From a virus, in the IMG/VR virus record IMGVR_UViG_3300049855_000192, positions 1 through 35,099 of that record: a DNA stretch of 35,099 nucleotides; one strand, 5' to 3'. Positions 1-6,124 of the stretch are shown here, in pieces (positions within the stretch are counted from its first letter, which is position 1; each line of letters starts with the position of its first letter). The notes below the pieces were generated by a model that saw only the letters and a list, made by a program, of their open reading frames with translations, ran no database searches and was not told where the DNA came from. Position numbers and translations under genes: made by a program.

Positions 1-1
1 C

Positions 2-730
2 ACCCGCGCCGCCACCGACGCCGCCACCGACGCCACCCGCGACGCCAGCAACTTGCCGACGGGAAATCCTGTAGCCACCTATCTCGCCCATGTCGTCGCA
101 GGGACCTGGAAGCAGCGAAACGGCGGTAACCACTGGTATGGATGGGTCGGCTACCTGGAGTTTTTCCGGCACGTGGCGAAGCTCCAGGTCGATTACTCCA
201 AATGGTCTCACTACGCCGCCGCCGCAGTCGCCGGCCCGCGCTACATGCACCCCAAATTCACGGTCGTTTCCGACAGATTCGAGCTTGTCAAGCGCGACGC
301 TGCGAACCTGCCGCATTGCGAGACGGGCCCGTCCCATCGCTGGCGTGACGGCGTCGAGCTGTATTACTGGCACGGCACGCGCGTTCCTGCTGACTGGATC
401 AACAATCGCGCGACGCTCGACCCTCGGATCGCTCTGACCTGGGAGAACATCGAGCAACGCAGAGCGGCCGCAGAAATCATCGGCTGGTCACGAGTGATCG
501 AGCAGTTGTCGCCGACCGTGATCGATGCCGATCCCGACCCGGAGATCGGCACTCTGCTAGAGGTAGATTTGCCAGACGCTGGCGAGTGCCGATTTCTCAA
601 GGTGCGCTGCGGCACCGGTCGCGATTTCGTTCTGCCTGTCCCGCCAGAGCTGACGACGGCGCTGGAGGCGAACGCTTGGACGTACGACGTTGACCCTGTG
701 GTGATTCGCTCACTGGAGGCTAGGACATGA
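2..730 (+). CDS. DUF6745-like protein, 5' end outside window
   Basis: The reading frame is open to the window edge, so only the C-terminal part (about 242 residues) is present. The first visible residues are an Ala/Thr/Asp repeat (ATDAATDATRDA) followed by about 220 globular residues. Two stretches match what I remember of the DUF6745 family: 'GPSHRWRDGVELYYWHGTRV' followed by a PADWI-like segment, and near the end 'FLKVRCGTGRDFVLPVPPEL' followed by TALEANAWTY. The family has no known function; it is common in large GC-rich bacterial genomes and some phages. A TTG at 53 could be read as a start, but the low-complexity frame continues upstream and no ribosome binding site precedes it. The stop overlaps the next start as ATGA. 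Family assignment is from recalled motifs, not from a search. Confidence 0.65.
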   Translation, partial: TRAATDAATDATRDASNLPTGNPVATYLAHVVAGTWKQRNGGNHWYGWVGYLEFFRHVAKLQVDYSKWSHYAAAAVAGPRYMHPKFTVVSDRFELVKRDAANLPHCETGPSHRWRDGVELYYWHGTRVPADWINNRATLDPRIALTWENIEQRRAAAEIIGWSRVIEQLSPTVIDADPDPEIGTLLEVDLPDAGECRFLKVRCGTGRDFVLPVPPELTTALEANAWTYDVDPVVIRSLEART

Positions 731-1068
731 GCCAAGAGGTTGACGGGACCTATGATGTTTACCAAGAGCAGCTACGGTGCGCAGCGAAGCCCCACCGTTG
801 CTCGGCCTGCAGGGAGCCGATAGCCCGTGGGCACCGGTACTATGTGGTCACCTGGGTCTACGACCACACAGCAGGGGGCGTGAAGCGCTGCCTCAGGTGC
901 CAGGCCATCCACAAGCACCTACGAACGCTTGGGGATTACGACCTATGGCCAGACGAGCGGCTGAACTGCGGTGAGGAATACACGCAACACTGGGGCGTAG
1001 AGCCGCCTGCTGAGATCGCAGCGCTGGCTTTCGTGAGCGGTGCGGATTTGCAGGGATTGGAGAATTGA
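727..1068 (+). CDS. Small Cys-rich (probable zinc-binding) phage protein
   Basis: A 113-residue protein with a CxxC pair at about residue 25 (RCSACREPI) and a second pair at about residue 55 (RCLRCQAIHKH), an arrangement typical of a treble-clef or rubredoxin-like zinc site. Between the pairs is 'ARGHRYYVVTWVYDH', the beta-hairpin pattern seen in many small phage proteins that start with a Cys-x-x-Cys 'C..C.E.I..G..Y' motif. The start ATG overlaps the upstream stop (ATGA) and a GGAGG lies about 10 bases upstream, so it is translationally coupled to the gene before it. No enzymatic residues are visible; the role is unknown, possibly DNA or protein binding in early infection. Confidence 0.7.
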   Translation: MSQEVDGTYDVYQEQLRCAAKPHRCSACREPIARGHRYYVVTWVYDHTAGGVKRCLRCQAIHKHLRTLGDYDLWPDERLNCGEEYTQHWGVEPPAEIAALAFVSGADLQGLEN

Positions 1069-1070
1069 GA

Positions 1071-1379
1071 ATGACCGATCTAACGCTGGAAGAACTGACC
1101 GAGCTAGAGCAAATACTCGGCCCGAGCTTGCGGCTAACGGCTGCTTGTTCGATGGCGCGTGAGCTGCTGAGTCTGCGCGCCGCGCAGCAGTCGGCCGAGT
1201 CCGCGGCGGGTGGGTGGATTGCTGCGACCGCCCGCTTACCAGAGCCCAACGTATACGTGCTGGCATGGGAGCCCTCGGTCGGTTACGTGCTCTCTGAGCT
1301 GGCGGACTTTGCCGAAGAGCCGACGGTCACCCACTGGCGCCCACTGCCCGCCGCGCCGGGTGAAGGGACGGGGACGTGA
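1071..1379 (+). CDS. DUF551 domain protein
   Basis: A 102-residue protein whose C-terminal half carries the DUF551 signature: 'GGWIAATARLPEPNVYVLAW' then, after a short variable part, 'VTHWRPLPAAP'. The pattern W-I-x-x-x-x-x-LP ... V-x-V-L-x-W ... VTHWxPLP is that of the phage-associated DUF551 family, whose function is unknown. The N-terminal half (residues 1-45) is helical and charged. I choose ATG at 1071 instead of the in-frame TTG at 1065 because GGAG at 1059-1062 is 8 bases before 1071 and only 2 before 1065. The gene ends in a GTGA overlap with the next small gene. Confidence 0.8.
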   Translation: MTDLTLEELTELEQILGPSLRLTAACSMARELLSLRAAQQSAESAAGGWIAATARLPEPNVYVLAWEPSVGYVLSELADFAEEPTVTHWRPLPAAPGEGTGT

Positions 1380-1522
1380 GACGAAGAAATCTGTACCGCG
1401 GCAACCTGTGCCCACTTTGCGGTCTCCAATGCGTGCCATGCGTCGATAACCTAGGGTGCAAATACATGGGGTGTCCGCGTTGTGTGATCGCCCACCCCAA
1501 GGACCCGACCGATGGCAAGTAG
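1376..1522 (+). CDS. 48-aa Cys-rich mini-protein
   Basis: A GTG start overlaps the stop of the DUF551 gene (GTGA) and the frame runs 48 codons to TAG at 1520-1522. The peptide has seven cysteines: CPLC at residues 12-15, CVPC at 19-22, then GCKYMGCPRC at 27-36, which looks like one or two zinc knuckles. The stop lies inside the next coding region, whose ATG is at 1512, so there is an 11-base overlap. The spacing and coupling match the genes on either side, and the cysteine pattern would not be expected from a random frame. Function unknown. Confidence 0.65.
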   Translation: MRRRNLYRGNLCPLCGLQCVPCVDNLGCKYMGCPRCVIAHPKDPTDGK

Positions 1523-2306
1523 GCCAGAGCCAAGCGCAGCCACCAAGCGACGTGTCCCCAACCCGCCGGGACCGAGGCATGCGCAGGAGGAAGGCCCCGG
1601 CCTTTCGTACTGGGTAATCGAGGACACGCGGCAAGCTCAACCGACGTATCTAGCCAACCGCGGCACCGAGACGTGGACAACCAACATCCACAATGCTGAG
1701 CGTTATGAGCAGCAGGGGCACGCTGAGGACGATATCGCTTTGATTGACATCGTCGATGACTATCCGAGCCAGCATATCGTCTCGCGTGAGCACATCGACG
1801 TGCCCCCGGTCGCGGAGAAACAGGGGGCTCCTTCGGGAGTGGTGACGCACGACCGCATGCGCGACGTTGCCAACAATCAAGGGCAGACATTTTTGGGTGC
1901 GCTGATTCATGAGTACGTGGCCCAACAGGAGCAAGCCTCCCGCGACGCCGAAGCGCTGCGCAAGCAGCTTGCTGACCACATCCAAGCCAACGAACAGCTG
2001 TTGGATGCGAACAAATCGCTGGCTTCCTCACGCAACGAGCATCAAGACAACTACATCTACCAACTGAACCGGGCTGATGCTGCCGAGCGGAAAACGCATC
2101 GTGGCCAACGAACTGGAGCGCGCCAAATGAGCCGACTCGACGACCTCGAGGAGATGGCCCGCTCGGCTTACCCGCTGGGGTCCACGCTGCTCCAACTGAT
2201 CGCGGTGATTCGGGCGGCGGAAGACGTGCGCAATCGTCATCGCGGCGAGCCTGAGGAATGGGGCGACTTCGATGAGGCTCTGGAAAACCTGGAGCGCGCC
2301 GAATGA
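1512..2306 (+). CDS. Coiled-coil protein; probably two genes fused by a frameshift
   Basis: As written the frame gives 264 residues. Residues 1-30 are basic and Pro-rich; residues about 35-115 hold a globular part starting SYWVIED; residues about 130-195 are a heptad-rich coiled coil (EQASRDAEALRKQLADHIQA). After residue 193 the reading turns to an odd basic stretch (KTHRGQRTGARQ) and then 'MSRLDDLEEMARS'. If one A of the AAAA run at 2091-2094 is removed, the frame instead ends AERKRIVANELERAK followed by TGA at 2128-2130, overlapping an ATG at 2127 in the same ATGA style as every neighbour. I therefore read this as gene A (about 1512-2130) plus gene B (2127-2306), joined by an inserted base, a sequencing error or a recoding site. 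No function recognised. Confidence 0.5.
   Translation: MASRPEPSAATKRRVPNPPGPRHAQEEGPGLSYWVIEDTRQAQPTYLANRGTETWTTNIHNAERYEQQGHAEDDIALIDIVDDYPSQHIVSREHIDVPPVAEKQGAPSGVVTHDRMRDVANNQGQTFLGALIHEYVAQQEQASRDAEALRKQLADHIQANEQLLDANKSLASSRNEHQDNYIYQLNRADAAERKTHRGQRTGARQMSRLDDLEEMARSAYPLGSTLLQLIAVIRAAEDVRNRHRGEPEEWGDFDEALENLERAE
2113..2130 (+). repeat. Repeated translational-coupling block, copy 1
   Basis: CTGGAGCGCGCC followed by AAATGA. The same 18 bases recur at 2289-2306 with one difference (G for A at position 13). Each copy encodes the last codons of one gene (LERAK or LERAE plus stop), holds the GGAG ribosome binding site of the next gene, and overlaps its start as ATGA. Confidence 0.6.
2127..2306 (+). 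CDS. 59-aa hypothetical protein (alternative to the fused reading)
   Basis: This in-frame start gives a 59-residue acidic, helical protein beginning MSRLDDLEEMARSAYPLG and ending ALENLERAE. It has its own ribosome binding site (GGAG at 2115-2118, 8 bases before ATG), and the ATG overlaps the TGA that the upstream gene would use if the AAAA run were one base shorter. It is coupled to the next gene by another ATGA. The central part (STLLQLIAVIRAAEDVRNRH) is an amphipathic helix. Function unknown. It is listed separately because it is likely the true unit even if the longer frame is also reported. Confidence 0.5.
   Translation: MSRLDDLEEMARSAYPLGSTLLQLIAVIRAAEDVRNRHRGEPEEWGDFDEALENLERAE
2289..2306 (+). 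repeat. Repeated translational-coupling block, copy 2
   Basis: Second copy of the block at 2113-2130 (17 of 18 bases identical). It ends the coding region that stops at 2306 and supplies GGAG at 2291-2294, 8 bases before the ATG at 2303. Here the reading of the block as a gene end is not in doubt, which supports reading the first copy as a gene end too. Confidence 0.6.
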
Positions 2307-2494
2307 AAATCCACCCAGTTCACACCTGCCCGACGTGCGGATCCCATTTCATCATGCAGCAGACGGACCAGCAGAAGGCCGACGCGCAGGCGCTAGCGGA
2401 CGTTCGGACGCTGGAAGTGCAAGGCCAACGCGGTGGAGTCAGTGCCTCAAAATCCAGGCGACGGCGACAAGGGCGGCGAAGGCCGCTAGGATGA
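2303..2494 (+). CDS. 63-aa hypothetical protein with CPTCG knuckle
   Basis: A 63-residue basic protein starting MKIHPVHTCPTCGSHFIMQQ. It has one CxxC and a following His (CPTCGSHF), a half zinc-finger, then a helical segment and an Arg-rich tail (SKSRRRRQGRRRPLG). The ATG overlaps the stop of the preceding gene (ATGA) and uses GGAG at 2291-2294. Its last 56 bases overlap, tail to tail, the end of the minus-strand gene at 2439-2717, so this is the end of the rightward gene cluster. The Arg-rich tail could be an artefact of running into that gene. Function unknown. Confidence 0.5.
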   Translation: MKIHPVHTCPTCGSHFIMQQTDQQKADAQALADVRTLEVQGQRGGVSASKSRRRRQGRRRPLG

Positions 2495-2717
2495 CGGTTA
2501 CCCAGGGCGACCGAGCCTTGATTTTGACGCCCTCGCGGCCGACCGTGACCTCAGAGACGCTGTCGTACTCGGCACGGTAGGGCTGGCTGCCTGGAGTCTG
2601 GCTCACTGGATTGCGCGCGTCGTCGAGCGCTTTTTGCGTAAGCCGATTGTGTTTCGCGTATTTCTCACGCAATCGGTCCGCGTACGCCGGTCCCTCTTTG
2701 TGGCTGCCGTTGCTCAC
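2439..2717 (-). CDS. 92-aa protein with C-terminal membrane anchor
   Basis: The first 68 residues are hydrophilic (YADRLREKYAKHNRLTQKAL...), and the end is one clear transmembrane helix, 'PWVTVILAAFAALVAVAWIL', followed only by RH. This is a tail-anchored design. It is translationally coupled (ATGA) to the coiled-coil gene upstream and is the last minus-strand gene of the late region, past the lysis cassette, so a role at the cell envelope or in lysis timing is possible. It is not a classical holin (one segment, at the C-terminus) nor an Rz-type spanin (those anchor at the N-terminus). Function not assigned. Confidence 0.6.
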   Translation of the reverse strand: MSNGSHKEGPAYADRLREKYAKHNRLTQKALDDARNPVSQTPGSQPYRAEYDSVSEVTVGREGVKIKARSPWVTVILAAFAALVAVAWILRH

Positions 2718-2983
2718 CTGGCAGCCCGCAATTTCTCTCGCACCTCAGAGCGCAGAGTATTCGTCTCGCGCACGTAGTCTCTAAATAGCGCAATCATGCG
2801 CCCCACCTCATCGGACAGCTCACCAAGCTTGAGCTGGATTTCTGCCTGGCCCTCGCGAAGCGCCACAAGCTCGGCGGCGGCAGTCTCGAGGCTGGCCGCC
2901 ATCTCCGTGTGAGCCTCGACACTGCGGGCTAGGTCCTCGCCAAGCTCGGCGAGGTGGCTTTGGATGCTCTCGACCGGTGTCAT
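2714..2983 (-). CDS. Small coiled-coil protein
   Basis: An 89-residue, almost wholly helical protein with heptads from about residue 5 to 80 ('HLAELGEDLARSVEAHTEMA', 'LETAAAELVALREGQAEIQL'). I choose ATG at 2983 because a GGAG lies about 7 bases upstream; a longer reading from a non-ATG start at 3019 would run through the hairpin before the HNH gene. It overlaps the next gene by ATGA, so the two probably form a unit, a coiled-coil partner and a tail-anchored membrane protein. No signal peptide. Function unknown. Confidence 0.6.
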   Translation of the reverse strand: MTPVESIQSHLAELGEDLARSVEAHTEMAASLETAAAELVALREGQAEIQLKLGELSDEVGRMIALFRDYVRETNTLRSEVREKLRAAR

Positions 2984-3002
2984 GCTACACTCCGATCTAA
3001 GC

Positions 3003-3031
3003 GACCCCGCGACGCGCAAACGTCCGGGGTC
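3003..3031. other. Inverted repeat between divergent genes
   Basis: GACCCCG at 3003-3009 is a perfect inverted copy of CGGGGTC at 3025-3031, with a 15-base loop. It lies in the 68-base gap between the minus-strand coiled-coil gene and the plus-strand HNH gene. There is no T-run, so a simple intrinsic terminator is unlikely. It could be an operator, a structure that hides the HNH ribosome binding site, or a mark of the insertion boundary. Confidence 0.4.
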
Positions 3032-3051
3032 AGGCCCAAGAGAGGTGACTC

Positions 3052-3528
3052 ATGGACGAAAAAGTAATCGCACGTTTTTGGAACAAGGTCGAGCGACGTG
3101 GATCCGACGAGTGCTGGGAGTGGACGGCGTACGTCAATACCAACGGGTACGGGAGCTTCAACGCTGGCGAGCGCTGGTACAGGTCCCACCGATTTGCTTA
3201 CATCTCCGTCCACGGAGACCCTGGACATCTTCATGTTTGCCATCGGTGCGATAACAGGAAGTGCTGCAACCCGGCTCACCTGTTTGCAGGTTCTCGCGCC
3301 GAGAACATGCGAGACATGAAAGACAAGGGGCGCGCAGTTGGTCTTTTTCGGCTTTGCCCGCCGCGAGGATCCAAAAACGTCATGGCCAAACTTGTCGAGG
3401 CGGATGCGCTGGAAATACGAAGGCGGATAGCCAATGGAGAAAGCCGGCGAAGTATCGCGATCAGCTTCCATGTGCACAAAGACACTATCAGGCTGATAGC
3501 TACCGGAAAAACATGGCGGCATGTCTGA
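3052..3528 (+). CDS. HNH homing endonuclease (HNH_3 type)
   Basis: A 158-residue protein with the compact HNH_3 fold of free-standing phage homing endonucleases: 'CWEWTAYVNTNGYGSF' at 21-36, 'HRFAY' at 46-50, the metal and catalytic core 'HVCHRCDNRKCCNPAHL' at 61-77, and 'SRAENMRDMKDKGR' at 81-94. Residues about 113-155 form a helix-turn-helix-like DNA-reading tail (ALEIRRRIANGESRRSIAIS). It would nick or cut a recognition site and drive spread of its own gene. A good ribosome binding site (AGAGAGGTGA) precedes the ATG. It lies on the plus strand, against the otherwise continuous leftward late operon, between the lysin and two small genes, as expected of an invading gene. Confidence 0.9.
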   Translation: MDEKVIARFWNKVERRGSDECWEWTAYVNTNGYGSFNAGERWYRSHRFAYISVHGDPGHLHVCHRCDNRKCCNPAHLFAGSRAENMRDMKDKGRAVGLFRLCPPRGSKNVMAKLVEADALEIRRRIANGESRRSIAISFHVHKDTIRLIATGKTWRHV

Positions 3529-3545
3529 CATCGCCTCAGCCGGAG

Positions 3546-4244
3546 TCATGGCTCCCTCATCTGCTCCCGTCGTTCCTGTCGTGCCCATTCGAGCGGGTCG
3601 GCTAGGTCCATGGCGAGCACTGCCGCCGTGTGTAGCAGCCTGTCCGCGTCGGGAGCCACGGAGGCAATCGCCGCTGCGTGCAGCACCTGCTCGGCCTGCT
3701 CATCCCGCAGTGGCTCCGTGTCCCGGTCGGGCCTGTCGAGCAGGCGCATGTACTCCACAAACAGCGACTGCACCGCGCGACGGTAGGGCGCTTCATCGGC
3801 CGTAAAATAGCCGGCGTTCTTGAGCGCGTGAACGAACAGCGCCGGATCTCCACTCTCCGCCGCGTGCCAGCTGCTCGAGTACCGGGCGCGCTTGGCCAGG
3901 AATCGCAGGTAGTCCATGGCGCCCGTGTCCAGGTCCATGAACGCTCGGAAATTGGTCTGCGGGTGCGGCGGGTCGAACCACTCGAGCTTGCCGCCGATGA
4001 CCTCGTCGCATCTGAATTGGCAATAGAGGTATTCGTAGCTCTCGCTGGCCTTGACGTTGCCCAGATTGAACCGGTGCATGCTGCGCCACCTGCCGCTCTC
4101 CAGGGCGCTCTGAGCCGTCAGCACCGCGACATGGGCATTGCTCGGGGTGCGACCCAAAAGCGTCTCTAGCCCGCTCCTGATAGACCGCACGACGGCAACC
4201 GGGGCAGCCGGCGTGAGCAGGTCAGGAACGAGCGTCGCCCTCAC
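3546..4244 (-). CDS. Endolysin, glucosaminidase/lysozyme-like
   Basis: A 232-residue protein with one hydrolase domain. 'VLTAQSALESGRW' (about 41-53, Glu49 as candidate acid) followed by 'RFNLGNVKAS' (58-67) is the glucosaminidase/FlgJ-type pattern (ALESGW...NLFGIKA). Later come 'NFRAFMDLDTGAMDYLRFL' and 'ALKNAGYFTADEAPYRRAV', the usual second half of such domains. It should cleave the glycan strands of peptidoglycan at lysis. There is no signal peptide, so it needs a holin, and a holin-like gene lies two genes upstream. I choose GTG at 4244, which overlaps the stop of the lipoprotein gene; a longer frame to 4403 would lie over that gene. The last 60 residues are a helical tail of unknown use. 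Confidence 0.75.
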   Translation of the reverse strand: MRATLVPDLLTPAAPVAVVRSIRSGLETLLGRTPSNAHVAVLTAQSALESGRWRSMHRFNLGNVKASESYEYLYCQFRCDEVIGGKLEWFDPPHPQTNFRAFMDLDTGAMDYLRFLAKRARYSSSWHAAESGDPALFVHALKNAGYFTADEAPYRRAVQSLFVEYMRLLDRPDRDTEPLRDEQAEQVLHAAAIASVAPDADRLLHTAAVLAMDLADPLEWARQERREQMREP

Positions 4245-4447
4245 TTGGCGCACCCATGGAGAACGCCCTGACACCATTCGTCCATGCCCGGCTCCCGCTC
4301 GATGCTCCGGTCGCTCTGGAGCACCAGGCACGCGGCCCGCGCTGAGTCTAGCGCCGTCTGAATGGCGATGTCCCGGCGCTGCTCGGCCGTCGTCGTTGAG
4401 CACGCGCTAAGGCCCAGCAGAGCAAGAGCCAGCGCCACACGATTCAC
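4241..4447 (-). CDS. Small lipoprotein, possible outer-membrane spanin-like protein
   Basis: 68 residues beginning MNRVALALALLGLSACSTTT: a basic N-terminus, a hydrophobic core and a clean lipobox (LSAC), so Cys16 should be lipidated after signal peptidase II cleavage. The mature part is about 53 residues, helical and charged, with three further cysteines. The GTG start overlaps the stop of the holin-like gene and its own stop overlaps the lysin start (GTGA at both). A small lipoprotein inside a lysis cassette is most often the outer-membrane spanin (Rz1-like), but no inner-membrane partner is evident next to it and Rz1 proteins are usually Pro-rich, so the role is an inference. Confidence 0.7.
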   Translation of the reverse strand: MNRVALALALLGLSACSTTTAEQRRDIAIQTALDSARAACLVLQSDRSIEREPGMDEWCQGVLHGCAK

Positions 4448-4620
4448 GAGTCCGCCTTGCCTAGCGTCAGGCCAAGCCCAGCCAGGCCGATGCCGACATT
4501 TCGCAGGCCGTCCGCGTACTGCGGCGCGAACACGCTCACGATTGCCGTGGCGATTCCGAGCAGGAGCGATACGTTGCGGGCGGTGTTTTTCGAGACGGGG
4601 CCGGTGGGGATTCTGATCAT
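4444..4620 (-). CDS. 58-aa holin-like protein
   Basis: Starts MIRIPTGPVSKNTARNVSLL and has two hydrophobic segments, about 17-33 (NVSLLLGIATAIVSVFA) and 41-54 (NVGIGLAGLGLTLG), separated by a short polar loop (PQYADGLR): the pattern of a small two-helix holin. The ATG at 4620 has a good ribosome binding site (AAGGA, 5 bases upstream). The stop overlaps the start of the lipoprotein gene (GTGA). Position directly before the lipoprotein and lysin supports a role in making the membrane holes that let the signal-less lysin out. The family is not identified; the call rests on size, topology and context. Confidence 0.65.
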   Translation of the reverse strand: MIRIPTGPVSKNTARNVSLLLGIATAIVSVFAPQYADGLRNVGIGLAGLGLTLGKADS

Positions 4621-4629
4621 GGGGTTCCT

Positions 4630-6123
4630 TCAGAGATTGGCGATCGCCGCCGAGATGATCGGCGCCTTGATGGTTTGCGCGGTCAGTGTGGTGGTATGGA
4701 AGTCGCCCGGTACGCCGCTGCTCCAGTAGACGCCATCCCGGAACGTTCCCGGGATGATCGTGGGGCTCGCAACGGTGTCGGCAACCTCGACGACAACTAG
4801 GTCCGACGCGGCTCGTGCACGGATTCCCGCATTAAATGCCAGTCTCTCTGTCTCCTGCGGCCCGGTGTAGTTGCCACGACACTGCGTCATAATGGCCAAT
4901 TTGTAGCCAGTGGCGCGCGCCAGTCCGATCAGCACGTCCAGCCCAAACGATGCATCGGTGAGCATGCTCGATGCGCTTGCTCCTCCAACTAGGTCGTTAG
5001 TTCCGATGTCGATCAGGTATATTTGCTTGAGCGAAAAATCTGTGTTGGTTACCGTCACGAACGATGGGGCGACGCCGGTACCAGTGGGATACTGCGCCGT
5101 GATTCCGCCCGCGCCTAGCAACGTGTCGCCGCCACTCGCCTTGTTGATTCGGCGGTTCTGAAAGCCCGTCGTCGTGACGTAGTTGAGGTAAGGAAGGTCT
5201 CCGCCGCCGCTGCCGTTGCCGGCCATCTTGGAGTCGCCATCGCCAACAACGCGCTTGTCCTCGCCCGCTGGCGGGTTTTTGAGCCCTGGCAGGCTGTCCC
5301 ACGCTGCCCAGCCGTTGACCATGTTTCGCAGTGCTAGCCGCTGCGCCAGCGTGAATGAACCGCTAGCGAACGCGAGCCAATGCCAATCAAAGTTTCCCGC
5401 CGTGGTCGCTGCTACGTCGCGGCCCACTTGCATGCCAGTGCTGGTGCTCGTGCCAGCGTTCCCAGTCGCGTAAAAAAACTTCTCTCGAACGTAGTCGGTG
5501 CCGCCATTCCACTGACCCATAACCAGGATCCACTCGTTAATCGGAGCGTTCGCGCCAGCGATGCTAACCACCGCGCCACCCGTGAAAATGCCTAGATTGT
5601 TCGTAGGCGCGTAAAACACCTGGATGTTGCTGGCGCCGAGAGAAGCCAGGTAGCGCATGCTGCTAACGTACGTCGTCGGCCGCATTAGCATCGCGAAGAA
5701 ATGCGTGCCTGGCCGGTTGAACGATGCGTTCTGCAGCACGGTGTCTGACGTGCGCGTGTGCTTGATGTAGCCCATACCCGGCAATAGGCCGTCATTCGCA
5801 ATGGTCGTGCTCGGGGACGGTTCGGCGAACGCCGGTCGCACAGCCCCGCCTGCATTGGTCAGCGTGTACCCGTTGGGCCCAGAGTCCACCATGCTATTGA
5901 CCAGCCCCGTACCGGCGTCGTAGCTCAGATTTGCTGGAAGCGCTCGGTACTCGGCCAGAACGGTGTTACCGCCGCTGGCTGCGATTGATGCGAAGGTAGC
6001 TGCCGCAGCGCCCCCCGCCGCAATGCGGCCACGGTTCATGCGTGGGTCCGCTTGTCGTGAAAATGTCATGTCGTCACCACACCCAACGGCAACCAGACCA
6101 GCGAGCAGGGAACGGCGCAGCAC
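4630..6123 (-). CDS. SGNH/GDSL hydrolase with LamG-like N-terminal half
   Basis: 497 residues. The C-terminal half is an SGNH hydrolase: 'VVGDGDSKMAGNG' with Ser298 (block I), a Gly in 'INKASGGDTL' (block II), 'IDIGTNDL' with Asn376 (block III) and 'PGDFHTTTL' with Asp474/His476 (block V; the usual spacing is D-x-x-H, here D-x-H). Residues about 60-275 look like a LamG/concanavalin-type beta sandwich. Such phage proteins usually deacetylate or de-esterify surface sugars. The GTG start at 6123 gives an N-terminus like a lipoprotein signal (MLRRSLLAGLVAVGC), though the lipobox is imperfect; ATGs at residues 19 and 29 are alternatives. It lies between virion genes and lysis genes. Confidence 0.75.
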   Translation of the reverse strand: MLRRSLLAGLVAVGCGDDMTFSRQADPRMNRGRIAAGGAAAATFASIAASGGNTVLAEYRALPANLSYDAGTGLVNSMVDSGPNGYTLTNAGGAVRPAFAEPSPSTTIANDGLLPGMGYIKHTRTSDTVLQNASFNRPGTHFFAMLMRPTTYVSSMRYLASLGASNIQVFYAPTNNLGIFTGGAVVSIAGANAPINEWILVMGQWNGGTDYVREKFFYATGNAGTSTSTGMQVGRDVAATTAGNFDWHWLAFASGSFTLAQRLALRNMVNGWAAWDSLPGLKNPPAGEDKRVVGDGDSKMAGNGSGGGDLPYLNYVTTTGFQNRRINKASGGDTLLGAGGITAQYPTGTGVAPSFVTVTNTDFSLKQIYLIDIGTNDLVGGASASSMLTDASFGLDVLIGLARATGYKLAIMTQCRGNYTGPQETERLAFNAGIRARAASDLVVVEVADTVASPTIIPGTFRDGVYWSSGVPGDFHTTTLTAQTIKAPIISAAIANL

Positions 6124-6124
6124 A

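Noticed and set aside
1-52. GCCACCGAC tandem units as a DNA repeat element
   Set aside because: They continue the open frame of the DUF6745-like protein as Ala-Thr-Asp repeats, so they are best read as coding.
1327-2031. Long minus-strand frame opposite the early cluster (234 codons)
   Set aside because: Arg/Cys/Pro-rich shadow of the plus-strand genes; no ribosome binding site, no family, and it crosses several coupled genes.
2980-3588. Minus-strand frame of 202 codons over the HNH gene
   Set aside because: The HNH motif on the plus strand decides the coding strand; the opposite frame shows no motif and would overlap the lysin end.
3678-4169. Plus-strand frame of 163 codons opposite the lysin
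   Set aside because: Antisense shadow of a gene with clear hydrolase motifs; composition reflects GC-rich third positions.
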